Of a stretch of DNA of 6,668 nt, positions 1 through 6,420 are shown piece by piece. How positions within the stretch are numbered: position 1 is the first letter of the stretch; each line of letters starts with the position of its first letter. The notes beneath the pieces are model-generated. The model was not told where the DNA came from. It ran no database searches and saw nothing but the letters and a program-made list of their open reading frames with translations. The stretch comes from an uncultured Planctomycetaceae bacterium (GTDB lineage: Bacteria; Planctomycetota; Planctomycetia; Planctomycetales; Planctomycetaceae). The position numbers were made by a program, and so were the translations under genes. The stretch is from the NCBI GenBank assembly GCA_903921605.1, contig CAIXQV010000720.1:1-6668 (forward strand), read 5' to 3'.

Positions 1-273
1 CCATTCGTCGTATTCTTCTTCCCAGACGGACTTCAGTCGTGTGATCGTGGTCGGTGAAAATCCCTTCGCATCTTTTCCGAGAAGTGACTGCAGCGCCTCC
101 GGAAAGTCGTTGGTGCTGATGCCTTTCAGGTACAGCCATGGCACCAGCTCCTCAATGGATTTTGTTTTTCGAAGATACTTCGGCAGGATCGATGAGTGGA
201 AGACTTCACGCTCTTCTGGAGCTCTCTTATCACGAACTCGAGGTTGCCGAAGCTGGATGGCCCCAACCCCAGC
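1..273 (-). pseudogene. IS256-family (mutator-type) transposase remnant, 5'-truncated, runs off left edge
   Basis: Reading the minus strand from 273 to 1 gives an open frame of about 91 residues that looks like the N-terminal third of IS256-family transposases. Recognisable blocks in order are QLRQPRVRD, SSILPKYLRKTKSIEEL, PWLYLKGIST, DFPEALQSLLG and TTITRLKSVWEEEYDEW. These match the family pattern of PRVRD, LPxYLRRTKSIEELIPWLYLKGIST and a helix before the catalytic domain. An in-frame TAG at 274-276 sits immediately before the homologous stretch, and no ATG occurs in the frame. The roughly 60-100 residues that normally precede this block are therefore missing. The DDE catalytic residues would lie beyond position 1 and cannot be judged. 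No terminal inverted repeat is visible at the 274-308 junction. I read this as a decayed insertion-sequence copy lying downstream of, and in the same direction as, the HAD gene. The family call is strong; whether the part outside the window is intact is unknown. Confidence 0.85.
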
Positions 274-308
274 CTAGATTTTTTTAGCTATTGCAGGTAA
301 CTGGATCA

Positions 309-851
309 CTACACAATCTTGCCTGTCACGTCCGATAACATCCACCTTCGGTCTTCAAAGTCGAAATTTCCTTCGTTCCGAAACAGCAGGACATTCACGC
401 TGGATGGAATATGCTTCAGAACCTCCGGCTGGTCGTCAATGAAGATTGAGATCCCCTCTCTCTCAATAACCTCAGCCTTTGCCGCAAACGAATTCACCAG
501 GATTAGTTCGTCATACCGAATTTTGTACTGAGCAAGGCAGGCTTCTGCCTTCGGACGGTCGCTTCGAAACGAGATCACAATGACTCGGCCTGGCCAGCAT
601 CTCGTCAGGAGCTGAAAAAAAAGCGGTGCCTCATCCACACATCCATCAATGTCGATACCCAGGGAAGGATGAGGATCCGACGAACCTTCGGCCACGACGC
701 TGGCAACCGCGGAAGTCGGGTTGTTCTTATGGGCAAGACTCATGTAAGTGATTTCCACTGAAAGCCTTGAACGAAAACGCTCGGCTGTCGCCGAGAACAC
801 GTATTGGTCAACAACAACTACCACTACAGCGGCCATCTTCCGCTGCAACAT
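309..851 (-). CDS. HAD-superfamily phosphatase-like protein
   Basis: A 180-residue protein whose C-terminal two thirds carry the HAD motifs in order. Motif I is LGIDIDGCVDE, with nucleophile D67 and acid/base D69. Motif II is VISFRSD, with S94. K125, in SFAAKAEVIE, is the probable motif III lysine. Motif IV is IFIDDQPE, with D139 and D140. The short spacing between motifs I and II leaves room for no more than a minimal cap. Family knowledge says such proteins are Mg-dependent phosphatases, often on nucleotides or small phosphorylated metabolites; the substrate here cannot be told. The start is uncertain. The first 44 residues look unlike a HAD domain and include six consecutive valines. The ATG at 849-851 has GAGG only 3 nt upstream. 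An internal ATG at 741-743 (giving 144 residues) would bring the HAD core nearer the N-terminus but has only a weak Shine-Dalgarno. The gene lies 107 bp downstream of the membrane-protein gene on the same strand and may or may not be co-transcribed. Confidence 0.8.
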   Translation of the reverse strand: MLQRKMAAVVVVVVDQYVFSATAERFRSRLSVEITYMSLAHKNNPTSAVASVVAEGSSDPHPSLGIDIDGCVDEAPLFFQLLTRCWPGRVIVISFRSDRPKAEACLAQYKIRYDELILVNSFAAKAEVIEREGISIFIDDQPEVLKHIPSSVNVLLFRNEGNFDFEDRRWMLSDVTGKIV

Positions 852-958
852 TGGCCTCGAAAACGGAAATCCCCCGTTTCCCGAATGTTCTCTACATCAC
901 ATTCAATCAGGGAGGATGCACATTTATGGGAACGCTGCTGTTTTCAAGCTCGCGGAAC

Positions 959-1993
959 TCATTTATGAATGCTATCCAGATCCTTTTGTTGCGCCTTCAG
1001 ACGAAAAACTTGATGGAGCAGGGTGCCATACTCCGTGTCAGTCATGATGCCGGAATTCCCAAGTAGTACATGACGCTCTCGACTGCGTTTCAGCGACTCA
1101 ACGTGATCAACAACCCTGACCATTCTCTGTGATTCCGCCTGCAACACTTCGACCTGGCCTTCAACTTCAGCGAGTTCCTTTTGGAGCGTCTCCTGAATCG
1201 GACTTCCGCAATCAACATCCAGTCGACGCGAATCTTCTTGTGAATGGAGCAACTGCCGACGATTCGATGCGAGTTGCTGCAATGCCGCATTCATCAGAAA
1301 CATGCGGTGATGCAAGTCAGCGAGCAGGTTATCGATCTCACCAGATGTCATCAGCGCCGCATTCTCCTCCCCCGTGGCCTCGGAATCGAATTGCGTCGCC
1401 GACTCCTCCGCATCTGTTCTATTCGTATCGGGCACGAGGAAGAATTGGCAAAGAGAGATCGCAAGCCCGACAAGGAGGCTACCTGCGACGCCAGTATCCC
1501 ACTGGGCCAAAACAGACAGTACTCCGATGGCCACAGCAATCCATCCAAGCCATGCTAACATGGTTTCAGCAAATCCTGAGCAATCGCAAATCCAGAGCGG
1601 CAGTAATCTCCATCCTTGAATCTCCGACGGCGGGGTTGGGCACAGTGTTGCTGGTATCAATAAAAACGCCAGTAAAAATGGCGTAGCCTGTTGCGGCGAA
1701 TTTCCGGTTCTGGCGTCATCAACGATTGCAAGATTCAACAGCGAAAGAATTGCCAGCACAGAACACGACAGGCCGTACCTCAAAAACGATAACAGACCCA
1801 TGGACCAATAAACGGACGGCGAGCCCAGACGATACTCGCCCAGTCCGTGTCCAGCGGTGAGAAGAATCAGGATGGTCAACAGAATAATTCGTGCCATAAA
1901 TTGAATCCAGATCGTGAAGCTCTGAAAACGGGGCCAACCAACGGACAGAGAATGCACCGACAAACCCTTCCATCGGCGCAATTCGGAAGACAC
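959..1993 (-). CDS. Multi-spanning membrane protein with C-terminal coiled coil, function unknown
   Basis: A 344-residue protein I do not recognise. The N-terminus is short and basic. Hydrophobic segments fall at about 28-50, 68-91, 103-118, 143-163 and 168-187, so four or five membrane passes. An acidic linker (190-215) follows. From about 218 to 305 the sequence is rich in L, E, Q and R with heptad-like spacing, a probable coiled coil, ending in a short charged tail. With the basic N-terminus inside and five passes, the coiled coil would face the periplasm; with four it would be cytoplasmic. The gene begins 13 bp after the stop of the lipoprotein gene, so the two very likely form one transcript. 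The start used is GTG at 1991-1993, which has no clear Shine-Dalgarno. A second in-frame GTG at 1955-1957 has GGAAGG 8 nt upstream and could be the true start, removing 12 residues and leaving all membrane segments intact. Confidence 0.8.
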   Translation of the reverse strand: MSSELRRWKGLSVHSLSVGWPRFQSFTIWIQFMARIILLTILILLTAGHGLGEYRLGSPSVYWSMGLLSFLRYGLSCSVLAILSLLNLAIVDDARTGNSPQQATPFLLAFLLIPATLCPTPPSEIQGWRLLPLWICDCSGFAETMLAWLGWIAVAIGVLSVLAQWDTGVAGSLLVGLAISLCQFFLVPDTNRTDAEESATQFDSEATGEENAALMTSGEIDNLLADLHHRMFLMNAALQQLASNRRQLLHSQEDSRRLDVDCGSPIQETLQKELAEVEGQVEVLQAESQRMVRVVDHVESLKRSRERHVLLGNSGIMTDTEYGTLLHQVFRLKAQQKDLDSIHK

Positions 1994-2006
1994 AGAACTT
2001 CGTTAA

Positions 2007-2822
2007 TTAATGAGCACCTGATCCCTGTGGAAGCTGCCCGACCAGTGTGTCGATCTCCTGAATAACTGACTCCGACGTCCGCAGCGCCGCCAGAGTCGAT
2101 TCGATGGATGCCAGTTCGCCGGTTCGTTCGGTAACTTTCCACGATTCATCCTCCATGCGGCAGTCCACTTCGAGTCTTGCCGAAAAAGCGTTGATCTTCT
2201 CCCGAAGGCTGATCAACCCCTGGTTAACGGCCGGATCCGTCTGATTCATCGCTTGTCCGGCTTCCTGCATCAGTCGGAGGGACATAGACTGGGTATCAAT
2301 CACTGCCATTTGCCCACGAAACTCAGCAATCTGATCCTCATAGTAAGCCTCTCGTTGAGCGAGTGAGTTGTAAACTCGTTGCAGGCGGTGCTTGGCCTTC
2401 TCAAGGCCTTCCATCTGTTCCGTCAGCACTCTCCGATTCTGAAGTAGTCGTTCGGCAACCCGCTTTGGGTTCTCCCTGACAGCGTTCAGTGACGTCGGCT
2501 GTGCAGACTGGAGCATTAAATTTCGTGCGTTGGCAAGCCCCTCATCGATTCTGTGAAGTTGACTGCGAGTTAACTCCGTTTTTCGCTGGATCTGTTCATG
2601 CTGCACTTCCGATGTGATTCGCTGGCGTCGAAGTCCCTGCAGTGTTACGTCCATTTCGGCAATTGAGTGTTGAATGAGTTTCTGCTGCACCTTCGCTTCA
2701 CCAAGCAGACCATCGATCTGTTCCTGGAGATTTTCTCTAGCCACCTCCATTCTCGCACCACAGCCTGCAACCGCTGTCATCAGGATCAGCAACAAAACGC
2801 AATACTTCCGGAACTTCGTCAT
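2007..2822 (-). CDS. Coiled-coil lipoprotein, function unknown
   Basis: A 271-residue secreted lipoprotein starting at the ATG 2820-2822, chosen because AGGAG lies 6 nt upstream and because this start places a classic signal directly at the N-terminus. The basic n-region (TKFRKY) is followed by a leucine-rich core and the lipobox VAGC with Cys21, the residue expected to be lipidated after signal peptidase II cleavage. Residue +2 is glycine, which in proteobacteria permits export to the outer membrane. The rest is almost entirely helix-forming and rich in E, Q, R and L. Probable coiled-coil stretches lie at about 28-103, 118-185 and 200-262, separated by short breaks with P and N. There is no catalytic motif. 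It is the first gene of a pair with the coiled-coil membrane protein downstream, which suggests that the two work together in the envelope, possibly by helix pairing. That is inference. A longer frame reaches 2885 but would run through the palindrome at 2852-2873. Confidence 0.88.
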   Translation of the reverse strand: MTKFRKYCVLLLILMTAVAGCGARMEVARENLQEQIDGLLGEAKVQQKLIQHSIAEMDVTLQGLRRQRITSEVQHEQIQRKTELTRSQLHRIDEGLANARNLMLQSAQPTSLNAVRENPKRVAERLLQNRRVLTEQMEGLEKAKHRLQRVYNSLAQREAYYEDQIAEFRGQMAVIDTQSMSLRLMQEAGQAMNQTDPAVNQGLISLREKINAFSARLEVDCRMEDESWKVTERTGELASIESTLAALRTSESVIQEIDTLVGQLPQGSGAH

Positions 2823-2828
2823 TTTCTT

Positions 2829-2833
2829 CTCCT
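2829..2833 (-). promoter_or_regulatory. Ribosome binding site of the lipoprotein gene
   Basis: AGGAG on the minus strand, 6 nt before the ATG at 2820-2822. It decides the start over the upstream in-frame codon at 2883-2885. Confidence 0.8.
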
Positions 2834-2851
2834 GAGTTTGGGACCCGAACT

Positions 2852-2873
2852 CGTGTGACAACAGTGTCACACG
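2852..2873. promoter_or_regulatory. Perfect 9-bp-arm inverted repeat, candidate operator of the lipoprotein operon
   Basis: The arms are CGTGTGACA (2852-2860) and TGTCACACG (2865-2873), separated by ACAG. All nine base pairs match. The element ends 29 bp before the lipoprotein start codon and about 19 bp from its ribosome binding site, a usual place for a repressor operator. It could alternatively form a leader-RNA hairpin (9-bp stem, 4-nt loop) if transcription starts upstream of it. The half-site TGTGA/TCACA resembles CRP-FNR sites, but the spacing is 8 rather than the usual 6, so I do not assign a regulator. Confidence 0.6.
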
Positions 2874-3010
2874 CATCATCAACACTCGTTAAATTCTGCC
2901 TTCACGGGAACTGGCTCGATTGCAGACAATCGTTATTGTTCGTCACCGCATTTTTTCGTAATCAGACGGCTCTGAACGAGACGCATTCTCTGACACAATT
3001 CGTTAACAAA

Positions 3011-3217
3011 ATGGCTAGAGGTCCGGGCTATAAAGCGTCTGGCCTCTGGAGCCGTGAAGAAGCAGCCGTGATCCTTGAGATCAGTGAGAAGACAGTGACC
3101 CGCCGTTATGGCCGGGCGGTGCATATGATCTCAACGGCGATCGTTGGTCAATCGCGGATTGATGGTCACTTAAGCGATGAAATTCGACGCCAGCCGGTCC
3201 GATGTCCGCGTGAATGA
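3011..3217 (+). pseudogene. Possible relic of an ECF-type sigma factor (region 4 helix-turn-helix only)
   Basis: The plus-strand frame from the ATG at 3011 encodes 68 residues. Residues 11-33 (GLWSREEAAVILEISEKTV followed by TRRYGRA) resemble the sigma region 4 helix-turn-helix of planctomycete ECF sigma factors, typically GLxxEEAAxxLgvSxxTVkRdwxxARAWL. Nothing like sigma region 2 is seen upstream, although the frame stays open back to 2855, and the 28 residues after the motif look unrelated. There is no Shine-Dalgarno before 3011. The best reading is a decayed or truncated gene fragment; a small stand-alone DNA-binding protein is less likely. Chance similarity cannot be excluded. Confidence 0.35.
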
Positions 3218-3356
3218 TTGCGGCGCATCCAACGCCCAAGGAAGTCCACAACAGCAAACGCTGACTCCGCCAGTCCGCCTCGAATCCACTTAACGACTCG
3301 GCACAACTGGTCCGAACAACGGGGGCCACTTCATAGGGGCATACTGCAATATCCTA

Positions 3357-5033
3357 TTAGAGATCCCCCCAATCGCCTGCAACTAGTGAGCCAAGTCGAT
3401 AATGGGCATACGGACCGCGATAGCAATGATAATCGTAAACAGACTCGTATAGACTCAACAGGTCAGCCCGTACCGGCAAAGCCTTTTTCAGAATGCTCTG
3501 AATCAATCCGCACGCCGCATAGTAACCGTCTTTAATGCGCTGAACAAGAACTGCCAAAAACTTCAACTCGTCTGGCTTTGACAGATTGGATTCAACCATC
3601 CAGGTCACCAGAATTTGCGCTGCGGCCAGCCATCTGCTGTGGTCAGATTCTGTGAGTCGCATCAACAACCTCACAACATCTGCATTGAAGGCAAGGCCCG
3701 ATAGGCTTTTGATGCATTCGAACGAAATCCTTTCTGTATCACATAAGGCATTGCCCCGTCCGCATGTCAACCCCTTTAGCACAAGCGGCAGCACGTCATT
3801 TGCCGTAGAATGGGCCTGCAAGATAGCCACGGCAGCCGAAATTCTGACGTATTCCTTCTCGTCTTCCAGCAAACTATAAAGCTTACGCATAACTTCTCCT
3901 TCCCCTAGATGCAGCCGAAAGCACGCTTCCACGGCGTGATTTCGATGGAAATGCCATTTAGAATCCAGCAGGGGCAGAACTGCCTCTTTCAAAACAGTGG
4001 GATCGGCTAAGGAATCAATCGCAGCAAGCGCCTTTCCTGCATCACGAATATCGTCAGCGTCTCGCGGACTTTGAAGAAGGTGCAGCAATTTAAGCTCAAT
4101 GGATTTGCTGTTGATCTTTTCGCATAGAATAATTTCGCACGCTTCGCGTCTGACGCGGGAAGCTTTATCTGTGACCGCATCACCCAGGATTGTCAAAATC
4201 CGACTCTTATCTGCAAATCGACGATAAAGGTTAAGAGCAAGAACACGCCTGCTCTCTGACAAGGAACGCATAATACGATCAAGGCGTTCGACATCTACGA
4301 GATGAATAGGTTGAAGGCAAGCTATCCAGCGGTAGGCAAAGCGTTCAAACGCCGTAGTAGGCGTATCTCCATTTTCCAAGTATTCCAGAAGCTCTTCGTC
4401 AAGATTTGAGGGACCTTTCAAACTAAAAGTAGTAGGCCCCCTGCCAACCCACTTCCCTAGCTTTGCAGCAAATTTTTCGGTGACTCGAAATCCACTACTA
4501 CATCGTAAGCTGCAGATCATGGCACTGAAATCAATCTTTTCGTCCTGCAGTATACATTTCATGTGCTGAATATGTTGAAATGAATCCATTGATGACATTT
4601 TCGTGGCTGGCTCAAGCCCATGCGAACGATCAACTTTATCAATCTGAAACATCGCGAGCTCTTCATCGCCATAGTTCCAGAAGAGCCATGCATGTAATAG
4701 CGATTCCGTCGTGCTGGTTGGGGATGGAAGCTGCAGTAGCTTGCTTTTTGAAATGTGATTCAACATCCAACATTGCGAATGATTGAGGAGGTAAAGCAGA
4801 GGGATTCTTATCTTCGGGTCGTCGGACCGTATCACCAGCTCAAATATTTCCGTCGCAGACCTTTGAAAAAAGTCTGGAATCCCCGCGACTTGGTGGGCCC
4901 ATTTGAGGAGGTTCTTCTGATCGGAGATCGTCAGCAAGTAGGGGCGATCCAGACTTCGCGATGTGATTTCAGTTTGTGTATATCCGAGTTCTTCAAGCAA
5001 AACGGTCAAGGGAATCATTGGATTCAAATTCAC
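3357..5033 (-). CDS. HEAT-repeat protein, function unknown
   Basis: A large, soluble 558-residue protein without signal peptide or membrane segment. From about residue 276 to 410 there are tandem helical repeats of roughly 30-35 residues in HEAT style. Examples are ILTILGDAVTDKASRVRREACEI, VLKEAVLPLLDSKWHFHRNHAVEA and VMRKLYSLLEDEKEYVRISAAVAIL, each with a first helix, an Asp/Lys turn, then a V/R-R-x-A-A/C second helix. Less regular helical repeats probably continue on both sides (about 60-120 and 410-515). The N-terminal 200 residues match nothing I recognise. HEAT arrays are protein-protein scaffolds; no enzymatic motif is visible. Start: GTG at 5031-5033 with GCGGA adjacent, or ATG at 5016-5018 (five codons later). 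Sampled lines of this gene count 37-47% GC against 53-58% in the flanking left-hand genes, which hints at horizontal acquisition. It stands alone, with gaps of about 64 bp upstream and 139 bp downstream. Confidence 0.85.
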   Translation of the reverse strand: MNLNPMIPLTVLLEELGYTQTEITSRSLDRPYLLTISDQKNLLKWAHQVAGIPDFFQRSATEIFELVIRSDDPKIRIPLLYLLNHSQCWMLNHISKSKLLQLPSPTSTTESLLHAWLFWNYGDEELAMFQIDKVDRSHGLEPATKMSSMDSFQHIQHMKCILQDEKIDFSAMICSLRCSSGFRVTEKFAAKLGKWVGRGPTTFSLKGPSNLDEELLEYLENGDTPTTAFERFAYRWIACLQPIHLVDVERLDRIMRSLSESRRVLALNLYRRFADKSRILTILGDAVTDKASRVRREACEIILCEKINSKSIELKLLHLLQSPRDADDIRDAGKALAAIDSLADPTVLKEAVLPLLDSKWHFHRNHAVEACFRLHLGEGEVMRKLYSLLEDEKEYVRISAAVAILQAHSTANDVLPLVLKGLTCGRGNALCDTERISFECIKSLSGLAFNADVVRLLMRLTESDHSRWLAAAQILVTWMVESNLSKPDELKFLAVLVQRIKDGYYAACGLIQSILKKALPVRADLLSLYESVYDYHCYRGPYAHYRLGSLVAGDWGDL

Positions 5034-5067
5034 TCCGCTTTATGAGGTAATCTGGCCGAGAGAAGCA

Positions 5068-5089
5068 TGTGGGGTCCGTGACGCCCACA
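5068..5089. repeat. Small inverted repeat between two minus-strand genes
   Basis: TGTGGG (5068-5073) and CCCACA (5084-5089) can form a 6-bp stem with a 10-nt loop. It lies between the stop of the zinc-ribbon gene (5098) and the start of the HEAT-repeat gene (5033). There is no T-run after it on the minus strand, so an intrinsic terminator is doubtful. Confidence 0.3.
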
Positions 5090-5097
5090 GCGTTACT

Positions 5098-5877
5098 CTA
5101 GCAGACCGTTGAAAAAGAGACATTTGTTATACCGGTTAGCCTGACTTCGGGCCCTGGGAATAATTCCAGGAAGTGGCGGTATAGGAACAGACTATAGCCT
5201 CTCACTGCATGTCCACATGTTGACAGTCGAGTCGACGAGGTCGCCGACCGACCTTCGAGGTCGATAGTGCCATTTCTCGCAAGACTCTGCAGGTCTGAAC
5301 TATTCATGGTTATGCGTGGGATCTTGCGAACATCACTGGCGTGACATCTCGGGCACGTTGCCGAACGACTGGCATTCCGCGGTTGCAATGTAAGCCCACA
5401 TTTGTTGCAGGCATAAATCTCTTCATCAGGTGCCTCGTTGCCTTCGAAGAGATCCCCAACAACTCGACGAAGCCAGTCGAAGACGATCAGTTTCTGCCAC
5501 AGAGTGTCTCCAAAGATGTTCTTCACTTTCAATGCCCACAAAAAGGTGGATTCCCAAGTTGCCGGTCCGCGGTGTGAATGAACGTCGTCATGAAACGGTT
5601 GTCTTTGCAAAGGTCGCACCTTGTTCGAAACCGCATCCCAGCGTTCAGCAGACTCCTCCCAGCTCACCTCCCTAAGTGTAAGCTCGCTGCCTGGACAAAT
5701 GGTTGTCCAGGCAACGTAAAATCCTCCAGGTTTTTCAGCCTTTTTCATTTGCGCCCAATAACCGCCGATGGCTCTCAACACAGTTTGGAAGTGAAGGGCC
5801 GCTTGAGCTTTGATATGCGATTTCCTGACGCTTCCTGTGGCATGTCCCGCATTCCACTGTTCCAAAGCTGCCCGCAT
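5098..5877 (-). CDS. Zinc-ribbon-containing protein, function unknown
   Basis: A 259-residue protein I do not recognise. At residues 155-180 it has a four-cysteine zinc ribbon: YACNKCGLTL, then TCPRCHA, i.e. C157-x2-C160 and C175-x2-C178 with a 14-residue gap. Such knuckles bind one zinc and usually serve protein or nucleic-acid contacts. Before it, residues 44-145 are rich in W and F (FYVAWTTICPGSELTLREVSWEES; STFLWALKVKNIFGD; VFDWLRRVVGDLFEG) and look like a folded domain of unknown type. The last ~55 residues, after the ribbon, look unlike the rest and may be readthrough into non-coding or repeat-derived sequence. Start: ATG at 5875-5877 lacks a good ribosome binding site; ATG at 5746-5748 (residue 44) is an alternative. 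It is divergent from another zinc-ribbon gene, with 80 bp between the two starts that must hold both promoters. Confidence 0.65.
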   Translation of the reverse strand: MRAALEQWNAGHATGSVRKSHIKAQAALHFQTVLRAIGGYWAQMKKAEKPGGFYVAWTTICPGSELTLREVSWEESAERWDAVSNKVRPLQRQPFHDDVHSHRGPATWESTFLWALKVKNIFGDTLWQKLIVFDWLRRVVGDLFEGNEAPDEEIYACNKCGLTLQPRNASRSATCPRCHASDVRKIPRITMNSSDLQSLARNGTIDLEGRSATSSTRLSTCGHAVRGYSLFLYRHFLELFPGPEVRLTGITNVSFSTVC

Positions 5878-5942
5878 CGTTACGGTTTATCCGTTCGCGG
5901 CTTCTCATCACGTCAACGAAACGATTCTCGCAAATCAGTTTC

Positions 5943-5949
5943 AAAGGGG
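5943..5949 (+). promoter_or_regulatory. Ribosome binding site of the small zinc-ribbon gene
   Basis: AAAGGGG on the plus strand, 8 nt before the ATG at 5958. It supports both the reality and the start of this short gene. Confidence 0.6.
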
Positions 5950-5957
5950 CTCACCAC

Positions 5958-6164
5958 ATGGACAACCCGTTTGGCGACAATCTGTTTGAGCAGTTCATGA
6001 TTTACGACCAATTCTTTGCGACAGAAGTGCCATGTCCGTGGTGCGGTACGACATACACGCTGGATGTCCAGGAAGGTGAAGAAGATGACCGTCATCTCTG
6101 CGAGGAATGCGGCCATGTGTACTCCGTCAACTGGGTGACCCGAATCGCAGGCAAAGTTCAGTGA
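5958..6164 (+). CDS. Small zinc-ribbon protein
   Basis: A 68-residue protein with two CxxC knuckles: PCPWCGTTY (C26, C29) and HLCEECGHVY (C48, C51). This is the layout of a one-zinc ribbon that fills most of the chain. The N-terminal 25 residues are acidic and aromatic (FGDNLFEQFMIYDQFF) and the C-terminus is basic (TRIAGKVQ). No catalytic residues are visible, so an adaptor or nucleic-acid contact role is plausible but unproven. AAAGGGG precedes the start at a good distance. The clean zinc ligands, the ribosome binding site and the compact length make it a real gene despite its size. It is divergently arranged with the larger zinc-ribbon gene, and the two may share a regulatory region. Confidence 0.8.
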   Translation: MDNPFGDNLFEQFMIYDQFFATEVPCPWCGTTYTLDVQEGEEDDRHLCEECGHVYSVNWVTRIAGKVQ

Positions 6165-6307
6165 CCGTCAGCAGCACACCAAGCCGTAGATGTCACCTGA
6201 TCGACTGAAATTTGTCGAGCAACTACGGGCACCGTGTAAGGTCTCGCCGTCAGGGCCTGCGTCTCTGATGGAGACAATGGTTACTGTCGTATCGAATGCA
6301 ACCGTAT

Positions 6308-6391
6308 TCACCCGAGGCGTTAAGAGAGGATTTAGGAGTTTCGCAAAGTCCCGCTTGAGGGAAGCGCTTGCCTAAGTGTACCCTCGGGTGA
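6308..6391. ncRNA. Candidate structured RNA: three nested inverted repeats
   Basis: The outer stem is TCACCCGAGG (6308-6317) with CCTCGGGTGA (6382-6391), 10 perfect pairs. The middle stem is ATTTAGG (6330-6336) with CCTAAGT (6371-6377), seven pairs including one G-U. The inner stem is CGCTT (6352-6356) with AAGCG (6362-6366) and a 5-nt loop; TCCC/GGGA is an alternative inner pairing. All three are properly nested, giving a long rod-like fold. It lies 118 bp before the likely regulator start and could be part of its 5' leader, a small RNA on either strand, or a small mobile repeat. I recognise no known RNA family. Confidence 0.3.
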
Positions 6392-6420
6392 CAGTTTCAG
6401 GTCGGCAGATGTGTAGCACC

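Noticed and set aside
41..277. Plus-strand open frame of 78 codons
   Set aside because: It is antisense to the transposase remnant, whose minus-strand translation matches a known family over its whole length.
1129..1686. Plus-strand open frame of 185 codons antisense to the membrane-protein gene
   Set aside because: Its translation is rich in R, S, P and Q without domain features, while the opposite strand gives clear membrane segments and a coiled coil.
2852..2873. CRP-FNR binding site
   Set aside because: The half-sites TGTGA and TCACA are present, but 8 bases separate them instead of the usual 6, so the family cannot be assigned.
2855..3010. Upstream extension of the plus-strand sigma-like frame
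   Set aside because: It starts inside the palindrome and shows no recognisable sequence; only the part after 3011 looks protein-like.
3148..3162. Hairpin TCAATC/GATTGA with 3-nt loop as a terminator
   Set aside because: There is no T-run on either side and it lies inside the plus-strand relic; a 6-bp stem of this kind is expected by chance.
5249..5263. Hairpin CGACCT/AGGTCG with 3-nt loop
   Set aside because: It lies inside the zinc-ribbon coding frame and is short, so a regulatory role is not supported.
5578..6000. Plus-strand open frame of 140 codons
   Set aside because: It overlaps two better-supported genes, has no recognisable motif, and conflicts with the zinc-ribbon frame on the minus strand.
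6190..6375. Plus-strand open frame of 61 codons
   Set aside because: It has no ribosome binding site and no recognisable motif, and it overlaps the nested inverted repeats.
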